From Anaerolineae bacterium (lineage in GTDB: Bacteria > Chloroflexota > Anaerolineae > Promineifilales > Promineifilaceae), in assembly GCA_007123775.1 (NCBI GenBank), contig SLGK01000072.1:62001-126000 (forward strand): 64,000 bases of DNA, written 5' to 3'. Both the position numbers and the translations under genes were made by a program. The notes below the pieces were generated by a model, which worked only from the letters and a program-made list of their open reading frames with translations, was not told where the DNA came from and ran no database searches. This document shows positions 33,079 through 43,849 of the stretch, one piece after another (within the stretch, counting starts at the first letter, position 1; the number at the start of each line of letters is the position of its first letter).

Positions 33079-33108
33079 CTTCGCCACCTCGCCACTCTGC
33101 CACTCCGC
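33046..33108. repeat. Stutter palindrome at the rfbH 3' end, GTGGCGAGGTGGCG family
   Basis: AAGTGGCGCAGTGGCGAGG and facing CTTCGCCACCTCGCCAC words; the left arm is translated as the end of RfbH and contains its stop codon, the right arm fills the gap to the GT2 start. Confidence 0.9.
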
Positions 33109-33115
33109 AACCATT

Positions 33116-33877
33116 ATGTTACAATTATCCGTCATTATTTGCTGTTATAACGAGAAAGATACCATTGCTGACGTGATCGGCCGTACTCAGGCGGTTGATT
33201 TGGGGCCTGGCTGGACGCGAGAAATTATTGTGGTGGACAATTTCTCGACCGACGGCACCCGCGAGATTTTGCAGCAAGTTGACAACCCGGAGATTAGGGT
33301 CATTTTCCACGAGCGCAATATGGGCAAAGGGATGTCTATTCGTACCGGCATTGCCCACATGAGCGGCGACTATATGCTGATTCAGGATGCCGATGCGGAA
33401 TATGATCCGGCTGAACACGCGCGTTTTTGCCGCAAGGCAGCCGAGACGAAAGCAGCCGCTATTTTTGGCTCGCGGGTATTAGGTGGGCAGGTGAAGTATG
33501 AGTATGCCCATGCGTATCTGGGGGTGCGGCTGTTAACGGCCGTTACCAACCTCCTCTTTGGCGGCAACCTGACCGACGTGGCCACCGCCACCAAAATGGT
33601 CCGGGGCGACGTGGTCAAATCGCTCAACCTGACCACCACCGACTTTAACCTGGATTTTGAGCTACCCAACAAAATCCTGCTGGCTGGCCACGACATCCTG
33701 GAAATTCCCATCAGCTATAACCCGCGCACCTACGCCGAGGGCAAAAAGATCACCAGCCGCGACGGTATCAAAGCCTTGCTCGTTATGCTGCGGGATCGGT
33801 TGGGGTTAACGACCGTTTTCAAAAAAGAGGTGGGGGCGGTACGGCCGTCGGCCAACGAAGTACAGATCACGGAATAA
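33116..33877 (+). CDS. Family 2 glycosyltransferase
   Basis: 253 residues from the ATG just beyond the repeat; the longer frame upstream overlaps rfbH and is not used. QLSVIICCYNEKDTI, EIIVVDNFSTDGT and MLIQDADAEYDP (DXD) define the GT-A fold; ATATKMVRGDVV and LEIPISYNPRTYAEGKKI are typical of polyprenyl-phosphate-hexose synthases. It is paired with rfbH and probably works on the same surface glycan. It is similar in layout to the GT2 at 23.3 kb. Confidence 0.9.
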   Translation: MLQLSVIICCYNEKDTIADVIGRTQAVDLGPGWTREIIVVDNFSTDGTREILQQVDNPEIRVIFHERNMGKGMSIRTGIAHMSGDYMLIQDADAEYDPAEHARFCRKAAETKAAAIFGSRVLGGQVKYEYAHAYLGVRLLTAVTNLLFGGNLTDVATATKMVRGDVVKSLNLTTTDFNLDFELPNKILLAGHDILEIPISYNPRTYAEGKKITSRDGIKALLVMLRDRLGLTTVFKKEVGAVRPSANEVQITE

Positions 33878-33945
33878 TGACCGAGGACCGAAGACCGAAG
33901 ACGGAGCAGACGACATTCGTCCTTCGTCGTCGGTCGTCCGTCTTG
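33878..33945. repeat. Stutter palindrome, GACCGAAGACGGAG family
   Basis: GACCGAGGACCGAAGACCG words and facing CGTCCTTCGTCGTCGGTCG words directly after the GT2 stop codon. Confidence 0.88.
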
Positions 33946-33960
33946 TGAAGGATTCAATTG

Positions 33961-36322
<2,362 letters not shown>

Positions 36323-36385
36323 GCGTGAAACGTGATGCGTGATAGGCTTCACAAAGACATCACGCATCACGTTTCACGTTTCACC
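36323..36385. repeat. Stutter palindrome, GTGAAACGTGATGCG family
   Basis: GCGTGAAACGTGATGCGTGAT faces ATCACGCATCACGTTTCACG. It begins immediately after the ahcY stop codon and ends just before the next start codon. Confidence 0.9.
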
Positions 36386-36388
36386 ACG

Positions 36389-37009
36389 ATGCACTCCCCC
36401 CTGGACCGCGATCTGGCCAGGCGCATTGGCCCGGTCAAAGCGGCGCGACTCTACTCCAATATTGTCAGCCCCCCGGTGATGTTTGCCGTGCTGGGGCTGA
36501 TTTTGGCTTTGACGGCGCTGCCCAACTGGCAGGGCTGGGCCTGGGCGGCCATCTACGGCTTTTTTATCTCGCTGCTGCCGATTTTGTTTGTGCTGTACCT
36601 GCTGCGCCGGGGCATCATCAGCGAACTGCACATGAGCGACACGCGTGAGCGGCACCTGCCCTACATTTCGGCCGTTTTGTCTGCCCTCTTTGCTTATGGT
36701 TTGGTACAATGGCTCAATGGGCCACCGCTGCTGGCCTGTCTGACCCTCTTTAACACGATTGAACTGGCCGCTCTGGGCGCGATCAACGTCTTTTGGCTGA
36801 TTAGTTTGCACAGTACGGCCGTTGCCGCTGTCACTATCATTGTGGGATTGGTCTACGGGTGGGGTTATGCCCTGCTGCTAATCCCGCTGGTCCTAAGCGT
36901 CTGCTACGTGCGCCTCTACCTGCGCCGCCACACGCTGGGCCAGGTGCTGGCCGGGCTGGGGCTGGGCGTGGCCTCCGTCCTCAGCCTGACGCTCATCGGC
37001 TGCTGGTAA
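36389..37009 (+). CDS. Polytopic membrane protein, PAP2-like
   Basis: 206 residues from the ATG that follows the repeat; the longer frame upstream (MMRDRLHKDITHHV) is repeat-derived. Five to six helices, with a conserved-looking HMSDTRERHLPYI segment between helices two and three. The layout recalls PAP2-related membrane proteins of archaea and Chloroflexota, but the PAP2 phosphatase motifs (KxxxxxxRP, PSGH) are not seen. Function unknown. Confidence 0.6.
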   Translation: MHSPLDRDLARRIGPVKAARLYSNIVSPPVMFAVLGLILALTALPNWQGWAWAAIYGFFISLLPILFVLYLLRRGIISELHMSDTRERHLPYISAVLSALFAYGLVQWLNGPPLLACLTLFNTIELAALGAINVFWLISLHSTAVAAVTIIVGLVYGWGYALLLIPLVLSVCYVRLYLRRHTLGQVLAGLGLGVASVLSLTLIGCW

Positions 37010-37010
37010 A

Positions 37011-37096
37011 GATAACAAAAAAGCTAACGCAGAGACGCGGAGACGCAGAGAAATGTTTGTTATCTCCGCGCCTCTGCGCCTCTGCGTCAATTTTTT
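37011..37096. repeat. Stutter palindrome, ACGCAGAGACGCGGAG family
   Basis: ACGCAGAGACGCGGAGACGC faces ATCTCCGCGCCTCTGCGCC and TCTGCGTC words. It ends next to the ACGGAG ribosome-binding site of the nucleotidyltransferase gene. Confidence 0.9.
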
Positions 37097-37107
37097 ACGG
37101 AGAAGCT

Positions 37108-37887
37108 ATGTTTGAACAAGACCGCGTCATTGTGCGTTTGCAACAGTATCTCATGCGGGATGAGTCGGTGGTGGCCTGCTTTTTGAGCGGCTCATTTGGC
37201 CGGCGCACGGCCGATGATTACTCTGACCTGGACGTGGCGTTGGTCTTTGGCAGCGACAACCAGCGGGAAACGGCCTGGTCACGCCGCCGCCAGATTGTCG
37301 AGGAAGCCATGCCTTACGTACCGGCCAAATCGTTTGACGCTGACCATATACGGCCGTTCTTCCACATCGCTCTCTACAGCAACGGAGCCAAAGTCGATTA
37401 CCGCTTCGAGACCCAGGCCGAACTCCAGCCCGGCTTTTGGGACAAAGATATCCGCATCCTCAAAGACACGCCCGACAAATGGGCCGAGCAGTTCCAGGCG
37501 TCCGCAGCCTACGCGCCGCTGGTCCAGCCCCGCCTCAGCAGCGAAGAACTGAAGCAGTTGGACGACCGCTTCTGGGTGCTGTTCATGGACGTCTTTCGGC
37601 TGCTGCTGCGCGGCGACAGCGACAAGCCGTTCACCATTTACCTGGAACTGCTCCACTTTACGCTGCCGCCCCTGCTCCATGTCCTGCCGCCCGAAGACCC
37701 CACCCGTACCCCGTTGCAGCAGGCCTATTTTGGCCAGGATACGGCCGTTACCCGCCAACATCTGGCCCAACTGTTAGAACATTACGTGGCGGCGCGAACG
37801 GCCGTTATTCGCCGCCTCAGCCTCGCCTTTACCGTCAACAGCGCCTTTGAGAACCAGATTCGGCAACTGGTCAATAAGAAGGCGTGA
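37108..37887 (+). CDS. Nucleotidyltransferase-domain protein
   Basis: 259 residues from the ATG with ACGGAG upstream (the frame opens at 36859 but that part overlaps the membrane protein and repeat). FLSGSFGRRTADDYSDLDVAL near residues 25-45 is the GS...DxD metal- and NTP-binding motif of the pol-beta-like nucleotidyltransferase fold; KVDYRFETQAEL supplies the third acidic residue. The C-terminal half is helical. It resembles stand-alone aminoglycoside-type or MNT-like transferases; the substrate is unknown. Confidence 0.82.
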   Translation: MFEQDRVIVRLQQYLMRDESVVACFLSGSFGRRTADDYSDLDVALVFGSDNQRETAWSRRRQIVEEAMPYVPAKSFDADHIRPFFHIALYSNGAKVDYRFETQAELQPGFWDKDIRILKDTPDKWAEQFQASAAYAPLVQPRLSSEELKQLDDRFWVLFMDVFRLLLRGDSDKPFTIYLELLHFTLPPLLHVLPPEDPTRTPLQQAYFGQDTAVTRQHLAQLLEHYVAARTAVIRRLSLAFTVNSAFENQIRQLVNKKA

Positions 37888-37956
37888 TACGTATTGCGTA
37901 TTGCGTAGTGCGTAGTGCGTAATAAACCGGCGCTACGAACTACGCACTACGCACTA
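37888..37956. repeat. Stutter palindrome, TACGCACTACG family
   Basis: GTATTGCGTATTGCGTAGTG then CTACGAACTACGCACTACGC. It begins directly after the nucleotidyltransferase stop codon and ends 7 bp before the nadE start. Confidence 0.88.
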
Positions 37957-37963
37957 AAAAACT

Positions 37964-40072
37964 ATGCGACTCGTAACCCTCGCCACCTGTAATCTGAACC
38001 AATGGGCCTTAGATTTTGAAGGCAACCTGGCCCGTATAGCCACCTCCATCCGGCAGGCCAAAGCGCTGGGCGCACGCTACCGGCTCGGCCCGGAACTGGA
38101 AATCAGCGGCTACGGCTGTGAGGACCATTTCCTGGAGGCCGACACGCTGCGCCACGCCTGGGAAGCGCTGGCCCACCTGCTCGACGGCGACCTGACCGAC
38201 GACATTTTGTGTGACGTGGGGCTGCCGGTGATGCACCAGGGAGTGCGCTATAACTGCCGCGCCCTACTGCTCAACCGGCAAATCCTGCTGCTGCGTCCCA
38301 AGATGGCCCTGGCCGACGACGGCAACTATCGGGAATCACGCTGGTTTACCGCCTGGCACCAACGGCGTACCCTGACCAGCCACCACCTGCCCCGCGCCAT
38401 CCAGGCCCTCACCGGCCAGCAGACGGTCCCCTTTGGCGACGGCGCCCTCGATTTGCGCGATACTGTCGTCGGCTGCGAAATCTGCGAGGAACTGTTCACG
38501 CCCGACAGCCCTCACATCACCCATTACCTGGACGGTGTGGAGATTATCGGCAACGGCTCCAGCTCCCACCACGAGTTACGCAAACTGCACAAGCGAATTG
38601 ACCTGATGCAGACGGCCACGGAGAAGAACGGCGGCATTTACGTCTACGCCAACCAGCAGGGATGTGACGGCGGGCGGCTCTATTTTGACGGCTGCGCCAT
38701 GATTGCCAGCAACGGCCGTTTTCTGGCCCAGGGTTCCCAATTTTCGCCCAAAGATGTGGAGGTGATTGTAGCCACCGTTGACCTGGACGAGGTGCGCTCT
38801 TTCCGCGGGGCCTTTGTCAGCCGCATGATCCAGGCCAGCCGTACGCCCCGCCTGCCCCGCGTCCCCGTTGATTTTGCCCTCAGCGATCCCGAAACGAGTT
38901 TGTCGCCCACGCCAGCCGTGCCCATCCGCACCCACACGCCCGAAGAGGAAATCGCCCACGGCCCGGCCTGCTGGTTGTGGGATTATTTGCGCCGGTCGGG
39001 CACGGGCGGCTTTTTCCTGCCGCTGTCGGGCGGGGCTGACAGTTCGGCCGTGGCCACGCTGGTTGGCTCGATGTGCCAACTGGTGGTGCGCGAAGCCCAG
39101 GCGGGCAACCAGGACGTCCTGGCCGACCTGCGCCGCCTGCTGGGACAACCGCCCGACAGCCAGGCAGTGCCCGACGACCCGCGCCAGTTGGCCCACCACC
39201 TGTTCCACACCTGCTACATGGCGACCGAAAACAGTTCGACGGAATCGCGGCAGCGGGCCAAAAAGCTGGCCTCGGAGATTGGGGCTTATCATCTGGATTT
39301 GGACATGGATACGGCCGTGACCGCTCTCGTCGCCATTTTCACCCGCCTGACAGGCAAAGAGCCGGCCTACAAGGTCCACGGCGGCACGGAAACGGAGAAT
39401 GTGGCTCTGCAAAACGTGCAGGCCCGGCTGCGGATGGTCCTGGCCTATTTGCTGGCCCAACTGCTGCCCTGGGTGCGCGGTCGGCAGACGGCGCTGCTGG
39501 TTCTGGGCACCTCCAACGTGGATGAAAGTTTGCGCGGTTACGTGACCAAGTATGACGCCAGCAGCGCCGACATCAACCCTATCGGCTCGATCAGCAAAAC
39601 CGACCTGCGCCGCTTTTTAGCCTGGGCGGCCGACCATCTGGGTTATGCCACGCTGCATGAGGTGGTAGCGGCGGCCCCGACTGCTGAACTGGAACCGATT
39701 ACGGCCGTTTACCGCCAGACCGACGAGGCGGATATGGGGATGACGTATGAGGAGTTGAGCCGATTCGGCCGTTTACGCAAAATCCACCGCTGCGGCCCCG
39801 TCAGTATGTTCGAGACGCTGGTGCGCGAATGGGACCACCTGCCCCCGCGTGAGGTGGCCAACAAGGTCAAACATTTCTTCCGCCATTACGCCATCAACCG
39901 GCACAAGATGACCGTCCTGACCCCCAGCTACCACGCCGAATCCTATTCGCCCGACGACAACCGCTTCGACCTGCGCCAGTTCCTCTACAACGCCCGCTGG
40001 AGCTGGCAGTTCCGCCAGATTGATGGGCTGGTGACAAAGTATGAAAACCGAAGAGTGAAGGATGAGGGATAG
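37964..40072 (+). CDS. nadE: Glutamine-dependent NAD+ synthetase
   Basis: 702 residues with an N-terminal nitrilase-type glutaminase (Glu in [13 protein letters not shown], Lys in [14 protein letters not shown], Cys in [11 protein letters not shown]) and a C-terminal synthetase whose PP-loop is [15 protein letters not shown]. Ammonia from glutamine is passed to the NaAD-adenylate to give NAD+. The length and NHxxK-type segments ([16 protein letters not shown]) match the eukaryote-like two-domain form. Confidence 0.95.
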   Translation: MRLVTLATCNLNQWALDFEGNLARIATSIRQAKALGARYRLGPELEISGYGCEDHFLEADTLRHAWEALAHLLDGDLTDDILCDVGLPVMHQGVRYNCRALLLNRQILLLRPKMALADDGNYRESRWFTAWHQRRTLTSHHLPRAIQALTGQQTVPFGDGALDLRDTVVGCEICEELFTPDSPHITHYLDGVEIIGNGSSSHHELRKLHKRIDLMQTATEKNGGIYVYANQQGCDGGRLYFDGCAMIASNGRFLAQGSQFSPKDVEVIVATVDLDEVRSFRGAFVSRMIQASRTPRLPRVPVDFALSDPETSLSPTPAVPIRTHTPEEEIAHGPACWLWDYLRRSGTGGFFLPLSGGADSSAVATLVGSMCQLVVREAQAGNQDVLADLRRLLGQPPDSQAVPDDPRQLAHHLFHTCYMATENSSTESRQRAKKLASEIGAYHLDLDMDTAVTALVAIFTRLTGKEPAYKVHGGTETENVALQNVQARLRMVLAYLLAQLLPWVRGRQTALLVLGTSNVDESLRGYVTKYDASSADINPIGSISKTDLRRFLAWAADHLGYATLHEVVAAAPTAELEPITAVYRQTDEADMGMTYEELSRFGRLRKIHRCGPVSMFETLVREWDHLPPREVANKVKHFFRHYAINRHKMTVLTPSYHAESYSPDDNRFDLRQFLYNARWSWQFRQIDGLVTKYENRRVKDEG

Positions 40073-40078
40073 AATGTA

Positions 40079-40741
40079 ATGGCACGCAATGACCTTAAAC
40101 TATTATACCAGAAACTGTTGAAGTCAGAGTTTGACTTTGTGCCTATTGGAGAGCATTCACTCCAAGCACTCTATAATATTGTTCAGAACCGGTTTCCAAC
40201 ATTATGCGACGACGACTACTTGTGTCGTACCAACTGTAAAAGTGGCAACAATAGCCCTGAATGGCAGCACGTTGTTAGAAAAGCACTCTATGAAATGCAG
40301 CGAAGGCAATCAACCAAAGCTATCACTGGCTCACAAAGGGGATATTGGTTGTTTACGGGGTCTCATTTGTCACCGGTGGCCAGTGATATAGTCGAAGTGC
40401 CGTCAGAACGTGTGGCCACTACCACTTACCGGATTGTTCGTGACACTGCTCTCTCAAAGCGACTAAAGCTTCTTCATGGCAATCAATGTCAGATTTGCGG
40501 GCAGTCAATTCCATTGCCAAATGACCAGACTTACTCAGAAGCGCATCATATAAGACCTTTAGGAGAGCCTCATAACGGACCGGACGTGGAAGAGAACATC
40601 TTGATTCTATGTCCAAACCATCATGCCATGTATGACTATGGCAGCATAAGGCTTGACCTTAGAAAACTTAACAATCATCCGGACCACAGAATAGATCAGG
40701 AATTTATCAACTACCATAACACCATTATTGCCAGTGCGTGA
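40079..40741 (+). CDS. HNH endonuclease with N-terminal winged-helix-like domain
   Basis: 220 residues. The C-terminal part is a zinc-bound HNH nuclease: CQICGQ, then EAHHIRPLG, ENILILCPNHHAMYD. The N-terminal 110 residues (EHSLQALYNIVQNRFP, WQHVVRKALYEMQRR) resemble the winged-helix modules of Mrr-type restriction enzymes. It starts 4 bp after nadE, but its base composition is clearly more AT-rich and it has no ACGGCCGT, so it looks acquired. It could be a solitary modification-dependent restriction enzyme; that is inference. Confidence 0.8.
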   Translation: MARNDLKLLYQKLLKSEFDFVPIGEHSLQALYNIVQNRFPTLCDDDYLCRTNCKSGNNSPEWQHVVRKALYEMQRRQSTKAITGSQRGYWLFTGSHLSPVASDIVEVPSERVATTTYRIVRDTALSKRLKLLHGNQCQICGQSIPLPNDQTYSEAHHIRPLGEPHNGPDVEENILILCPNHHAMYDYGSIRLDLRKLNNHPDHRIDQEFINYHNTIIASA

Positions 40742-40756
40742 TTTTTACTGCTGTAG

Positions 40757-40815
40757 GAAATACGGCCGTTTCACCCCAAGAAATCCTACACGCCCGGCAG
40801 CTTACGCCGGGGTGA
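40757..40815. repeat. Direct repeat flanking the toxin-antitoxin pair, left copy
   Basis: TACGGCCGTTTCACCCCAAG then ATCCTACACGCCCGGCAGC and TTACGCCGGGGTGAG. The right copy at 41565-41629 matches over about 58 bp with roughly ten differences. Confidence 0.85.
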
Positions 40816-40939
40816 GAACAACAGATTTGGAGATAAAACAGATTGATTGTAAGCCAAAAAATCTATTCCTTCCCCCCAATCACCTGTACTCTTTTGCACT
40901 TGCACCTGGGTGAGTACGACGGCGCGAGAACAAATATGA

Positions 40940-40945
40940 TATAAT
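40940..40945 (+). promoter_or_regulatory. -10 box of the toxin-antitoxin pair
   Basis: A perfect TATAAT 17 bp before the antitoxin ATG, leaving a short leader that holds GGTGA as ribosome-binding site. No clear -35 is seen. Confidence 0.5.
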
Positions 40946-40962
40946 TGGGCCAGGTGATGCTT

Positions 40963-41283
40963 ATGGACATAACAACATTTTCCAAAAACGAACAAGAATT
41001 GCTAAAGGTTGTACGCCGCTTGCCGGCCGAGCGTGTTTCGCAACTGGTCGAGTTTGCCGAATTTTTAGAATTCCAGATGCGGCGACAAGCCGAAGAAGAT
41101 TGGTCAGCAGAAGATGACAATGACGAAATGGATACGGCCGATGCCAAATGGGAAGCCCTGTTCGCCTCTGAAGAATCCCAACAACTGCTTGAAAAAATGG
41201 CTGATGAAGCCTGGGCGCAAATTCAGGCCGGCCAGGCCAGACCAATGGTGTTCACTGAAGATGGGGAAATCGTGCCCGGATGA
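40963..41283 (+). CDS. Putative type II antitoxin
   Basis: 106 residues, very acidic. The start is taken as the ATG of MDITTFSKNEQEL. The N-terminal helices (LLKVVRRLPAERVSQLVEFAEFLEFQ) look like the DUF2281-like antitoxin module. A disordered acidic middle and a C-terminal segment (MVFTEDGEIVPG) would wrap the toxin. The stop codon overlaps the toxin start (ATGA). Confidence 0.72.
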   Translation: MDITTFSKNEQELLKVVRRLPAERVSQLVEFAEFLEFQMRRQAEEDWSAEDDNDEMDTADAKWEALFASEESQQLLEKMADEAWAQIQAGQARPMVFTEDGEIVPG

Positions 41284-41552
41284 GGTCAGCCACCCTGCCA
41301 CAATTTTGGAACTTGTATCACCAGTTGCCAAAAAACGTTCAACACCAGGCAAACAACGCTTATCAACTATGGCTGCAAAATCCCCGAATGCCGGGCTTGC
41401 AGTTTAAGCGAGTCAGTCCAACGCGACCTGTTTACTCCGTTCGTGTTGGCATTACCTATCGTGCTTTGGGCTTGCTGCATGAAGACACCGTAACTTGGTT
41501 TTGGATTGGTCATCATGACGAATATGAGCGACTGCTCAAACAATTGCAGTAA
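41280..41552 (+). CDS. RelE/ParE-like toxin
   Basis: 90 residues, basic. LPKNVQHQANNAYQLWLQNP and RPVYSVRVGITYRALGLLH followed by WFWIGHHDEYERLLKQL is the RelE/ParE/HigB-type fold pattern. It is coupled to the upstream acidic gene by a 4-bp overlap, the classic antitoxin-toxin order. The target, ribosome-dependent mRNA cleavage or gyrase, cannot be told from the sequence. Confidence 0.85.
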   Translation: MRSATLPQFWNLYHQLPKNVQHQANNAYQLWLQNPRMPGLQFKRVSPTRPVYSVRVGITYRALGLLHEDTVTWFWIGHHDEYERLLKQLQ

Positions 41553-41564
41553 TTAGAGCCGCCT

Positions 41565-41629
41565 GAAATTATACGGCCGTTTCCCCCCCAAGAGATCCCA
41601 CACGCCCGACAACCTACGCTGGAGTCAGT
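41565..41629. repeat. Direct repeat flanking the toxin-antitoxin pair, right copy
   Basis: TACGGCCGTTTCCCCCCCAAG then ATCCCACACGCCCGACAAC and CTACGCTGGAGTCAG. It starts 12 bp after the toxin stop and ends close to the GNAT start. Confidence 0.85.
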
Positions 41630-41637
41630 AAAGCAAA

Positions 41638-42138
41638 ATGAACATCACCATCAGACGTACCGAACCCGACGATTACAAGGCTGTCTGGCAAGTTTACGCC
41701 GGACCGCGGGCCGTCTGGGGCACATTACAGGTCCCCTTTCCCTCGATGGCGCAGTGGCGCAAGAAATTGGCTGAGCCGCCGCCCGGTCTGTTCAGCCTGG
41801 TAGCCTGCGTAGAAAACGATGAAATCGTCGGTGAAGCCAGCCTGCGTACCTTCCCCAACGCCCTGCGCCGCCGCCACGTGGGGGCTATCGGCATGGCCGT
41901 GCGTGACGATTGGCACGGCAAAGGCGTAGGCACGGCGCTGATGCAGGCCATCGTAGACCTGGCCGACAACTGGTTCAACCTGACGCGGCTGGAGCTAGAG
42001 GTTTACACTGACAACGAAACGGCCGTTCATCTTTACAAAAAGTTTGGCTTCCAGATTGAGGGTACGCTGGTGGATTTCGCCTTTCGTGACGGACAGTATG
42101 TGGGTGCCTACACCATGGCCCGTTTGCGGCGGGGATGA
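41638..42138 (+). CDS. GNAT-family N-acetyltransferase
   Basis: 166 residues. GAIGMAVRDDWHGKGVGTALM is the acetyl-CoA pyrophosphate-binding motif A, and LELEVYTDNETAVHLYKKFGFQIEG is motif B with the usual Tyr. It is closest in style to the YhhY/L-amino-acid acetyltransferase group; the acceptor is unknown. Confidence 0.9.
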   Translation: MNITIRRTEPDDYKAVWQVYAGPRAVWGTLQVPFPSMAQWRKKLAEPPPGLFSLVACVENDEIVGEASLRTFPNALRRRHVGAIGMAVRDDWHGKGVGTALMQAIVDLADNWFNLTRLELEVYTDNETAVHLYKKFGFQIEGTLVDFAFRDGQYVGAYTMARLRRG

Positions 42139-42173
42139 TTGGTGAAGGCTTGAATAAATCCGCTCCTTAAATA

Positions 42174-42246
42174 GGACGGAAGACGGAGGACAGAAGACGG
42201 AGGAATCCCCGCACTCGTCCATCGTCGGTCATCGGTCGTCCGTCGT
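42174..42246. repeat. Stutter palindrome, GACGGAAGACGGAGG family
   Basis: GGACGGAAGACGGAGGACAG and facing CATCGTCGGTCATCGGTCG words, between convergent GNAT and DUF58 genes. Confidence 0.88.
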
Positions 42247-42260
42247 TTTCTCTGCTGTTC

Positions 42261-43571
42261 TCACAACTGGGAGCGGGCTTTGAGAGCCAGGTAGCGATTG
42301 ATGACGGCCAACGACAACTGGTTGGCCGGTACGTCCAGCGTCAGCACACCCCGCCGGCCGAGCTGCTCTAGCGTCAGTTGGCGCTCGTCCAACAGTTGGG
42401 CGGCCGCGGCCCTCTGGTAGACCGCAGCCGAATCGGCCGGAATCTGGCGGGAAGCAGCCACCACATCCGGGTCGCTAATGGTAACGACCAGAGGCAGGCT
42501 TCGTTTGGCCAGGGGGGTTACGCTCTCAATCAGACTGCTCAAGCCCGCGCCGCCGCTAATGTCGGTAAAAATAAGAATGAGGGATCGTTTGCGCTGCTTG
42601 TGGGCCAGGTAGGTGAGGGCACGGCCGTAATCAGGCTCAACCGGCTGGGCATCAACAGCATAAAGCATCTCCAACATGCGGTAAAACTGGCCGCGACCCT
42701 GCTTGGGCGCCAGAAAGCGGTCCACGTCGGCGGCAAAGCTCATCATGCCCACCTTGTCCCCCTTGCCACTGGCTACGTAGCTCAGCAGCAGCACGGCATT
42801 GACGGCATAATCCAGCTTGGCCATTTGCTGGACGGGGCTTTGCATCATGCGGCCGCAGTCGAGAATGGCAATGACGTTCTGGCTGCGCTCGGTCTGGTAT
42901 TCGATGGTGATGGGACGATGGCGGCGGGCGGTCGCTTTCCAGTTGATGCGCCGGTATTCGTCATCGGGGGTATATTCGCGCAGCCGTTCAAACTCGGTAC
43001 CTTCGCCAAACTGGCGGGCGCTGCGCAGACCCAGTTCTTGCAGCCGGTTGCGGCGCAGCATCAGGTCATAGCGGCGCACGTCGATCAGGTTGGGGTAGAC
43101 TTTGACGGGAACGGCCGTAGCCACCTTCCCCTGCCGCACCACCAACCCCAGCGGCCCTAACCAGCGCAAACTGGTATCGCCAAACCGGTAATCCCCCCGG
43201 CGGCGGGGGCGCACATGATAGCTGCCGCTCCAAGTCTGGCGCGGCGAGGCGGCCCCGGTCAGAATGCGCTGCTCAATTTCAAACGCTTCGGGTGGTTCGT
43301 CGCGGACCCAGAAAACGGCCGTTCTCAGCCCCCGATTCCGCACCACCACCTGGATCAAATTCTCAGCCCCCAGGCTCAGGCGGTTGTCGTGAATGCGCCT
43401 TACTTCAAAACGGCTCACCGGCTGCGCCAGGGAATAATCCAGCCCCAACACCAGCAGCGCCAACACAAAATAAGCCAGCGCCACCCAGGCCAGCAGCGGC
43501 AGCCAGGTAGCCAGCGCCAAAATCGGTGCCGTCAGCAGCAGTAATAAGAGTCCTCGCGTCGTTAGATGCAC
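42261..43571 (-). CDS. DUF58 protein of the MoxR cluster
   Basis: 436 residues: two N-terminal membrane helices, a beta-rich region, then the DUF58 core EFERLREYTPDDEYRRINWKA near residue 210. After that comes a vWA-like domain with VIAILDCGRMMQ (the metal site DxGxx deviates from DxSxS) and IFTDISGG. Such proteins partner MoxR AAA+ ATPases. It is the last gene of the minus-strand envelope operon; a BrnT relic lies between it and moxR. Confidence 0.9.
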   Translation of the reverse strand: MHLTTRGLLLLLLTAPILALATWLPLLAWVALAYFVLALLVLGLDYSLAQPVSRFEVRRIHDNRLSLGAENLIQVVVRNRGLRTAVFWVRDEPPEAFEIEQRILTGAASPRQTWSGSYHVRPRRRGDYRFGDTSLRWLGPLGLVVRQGKVATAVPVKVYPNLIDVRRYDLMLRRNRLQELGLRSARQFGEGTEFERLREYTPDDEYRRINWKATARRHRPITIEYQTERSQNVIAILDCGRMMQSPVQQMAKLDYAVNAVLLLSYVASGKGDKVGMMSFAADVDRFLAPKQGRGQFYRMLEMLYAVDAQPVEPDYGRALTYLAHKQRKRSLILIFTDISGGAGLSSLIESVTPLAKRSLPLVVTISDPDVVAASRQIPADSAAVYQRAAAAQLLDERQLTLEQLGRRGVLTLDVPANQLSLAVINRYLALKARSQL

Positions 43572-43849
43572 GACAGATAATTACCTTTTCGCCAATATCC
43601 GGCACCAAATATTCGAATACGTTCTTCTCGATAAGTGAACCGCACCGTCAAAATGCCATCCCCTACTTTGCCCAAGCAAAAGAACCGCTCCTCAGATTCC
43701 GTACTATGGGTCACATCTGCCAGAATCACACGATTGGGATCGGCAAAAGCATACTGTGCCACCGCAAAAGATACGCCTACTGCTTTAACGCGGCACCTCA
43801 ACTTGTTGCAATAGACGACGAATAACGGCGTCGGCATCCAGCCCTTCAA
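43562..43849 (-). pseudogene. BrnT-family toxin remnant
   Basis: From residue about 23 the translation follows BrnT closely: GVSFAVAQYAFADPNRV, then DVTHSTESEERFFCLGKV and LTVRFTYREERIRIFGAGYW. The usual first 20 or so residues (a strand, then NxxKHG) are missing: the frame there overlaps the end of moxR in another register. The C-terminus stops at YLSCI and no BrnA antitoxin gene follows. It fills the 213 bp between moxR and DUF58. Best read as a decayed toxin gene. Confidence 0.7.

Noticed and set aside
32053-33135. 360-residue minus-strand ORF opposite rfbH
   Set aside because: Shadow of a GC-rich gene: rfbH on the plus strand has all catalytic motifs.
36859-37107. Longer N-terminus for the nucleotidyltransferase
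   Set aside because: It would overlap the membrane protein gene and read through a palindromic repeat; the ATG at 37108 has a good ribosome-binding site.
37108-40741. A defence island formed by the nucleotidyltransferase, NadE and HNH genes
   Set aside because: NadE is a housekeeping enzyme with native base use and repeats separate the first two; adjacency alone does not support a system.
43562-43849. An intact BrnT toxin overlapping moxR
   Set aside because: The conserved N-terminal strand and KHG motif are absent and there is no BrnA partner.
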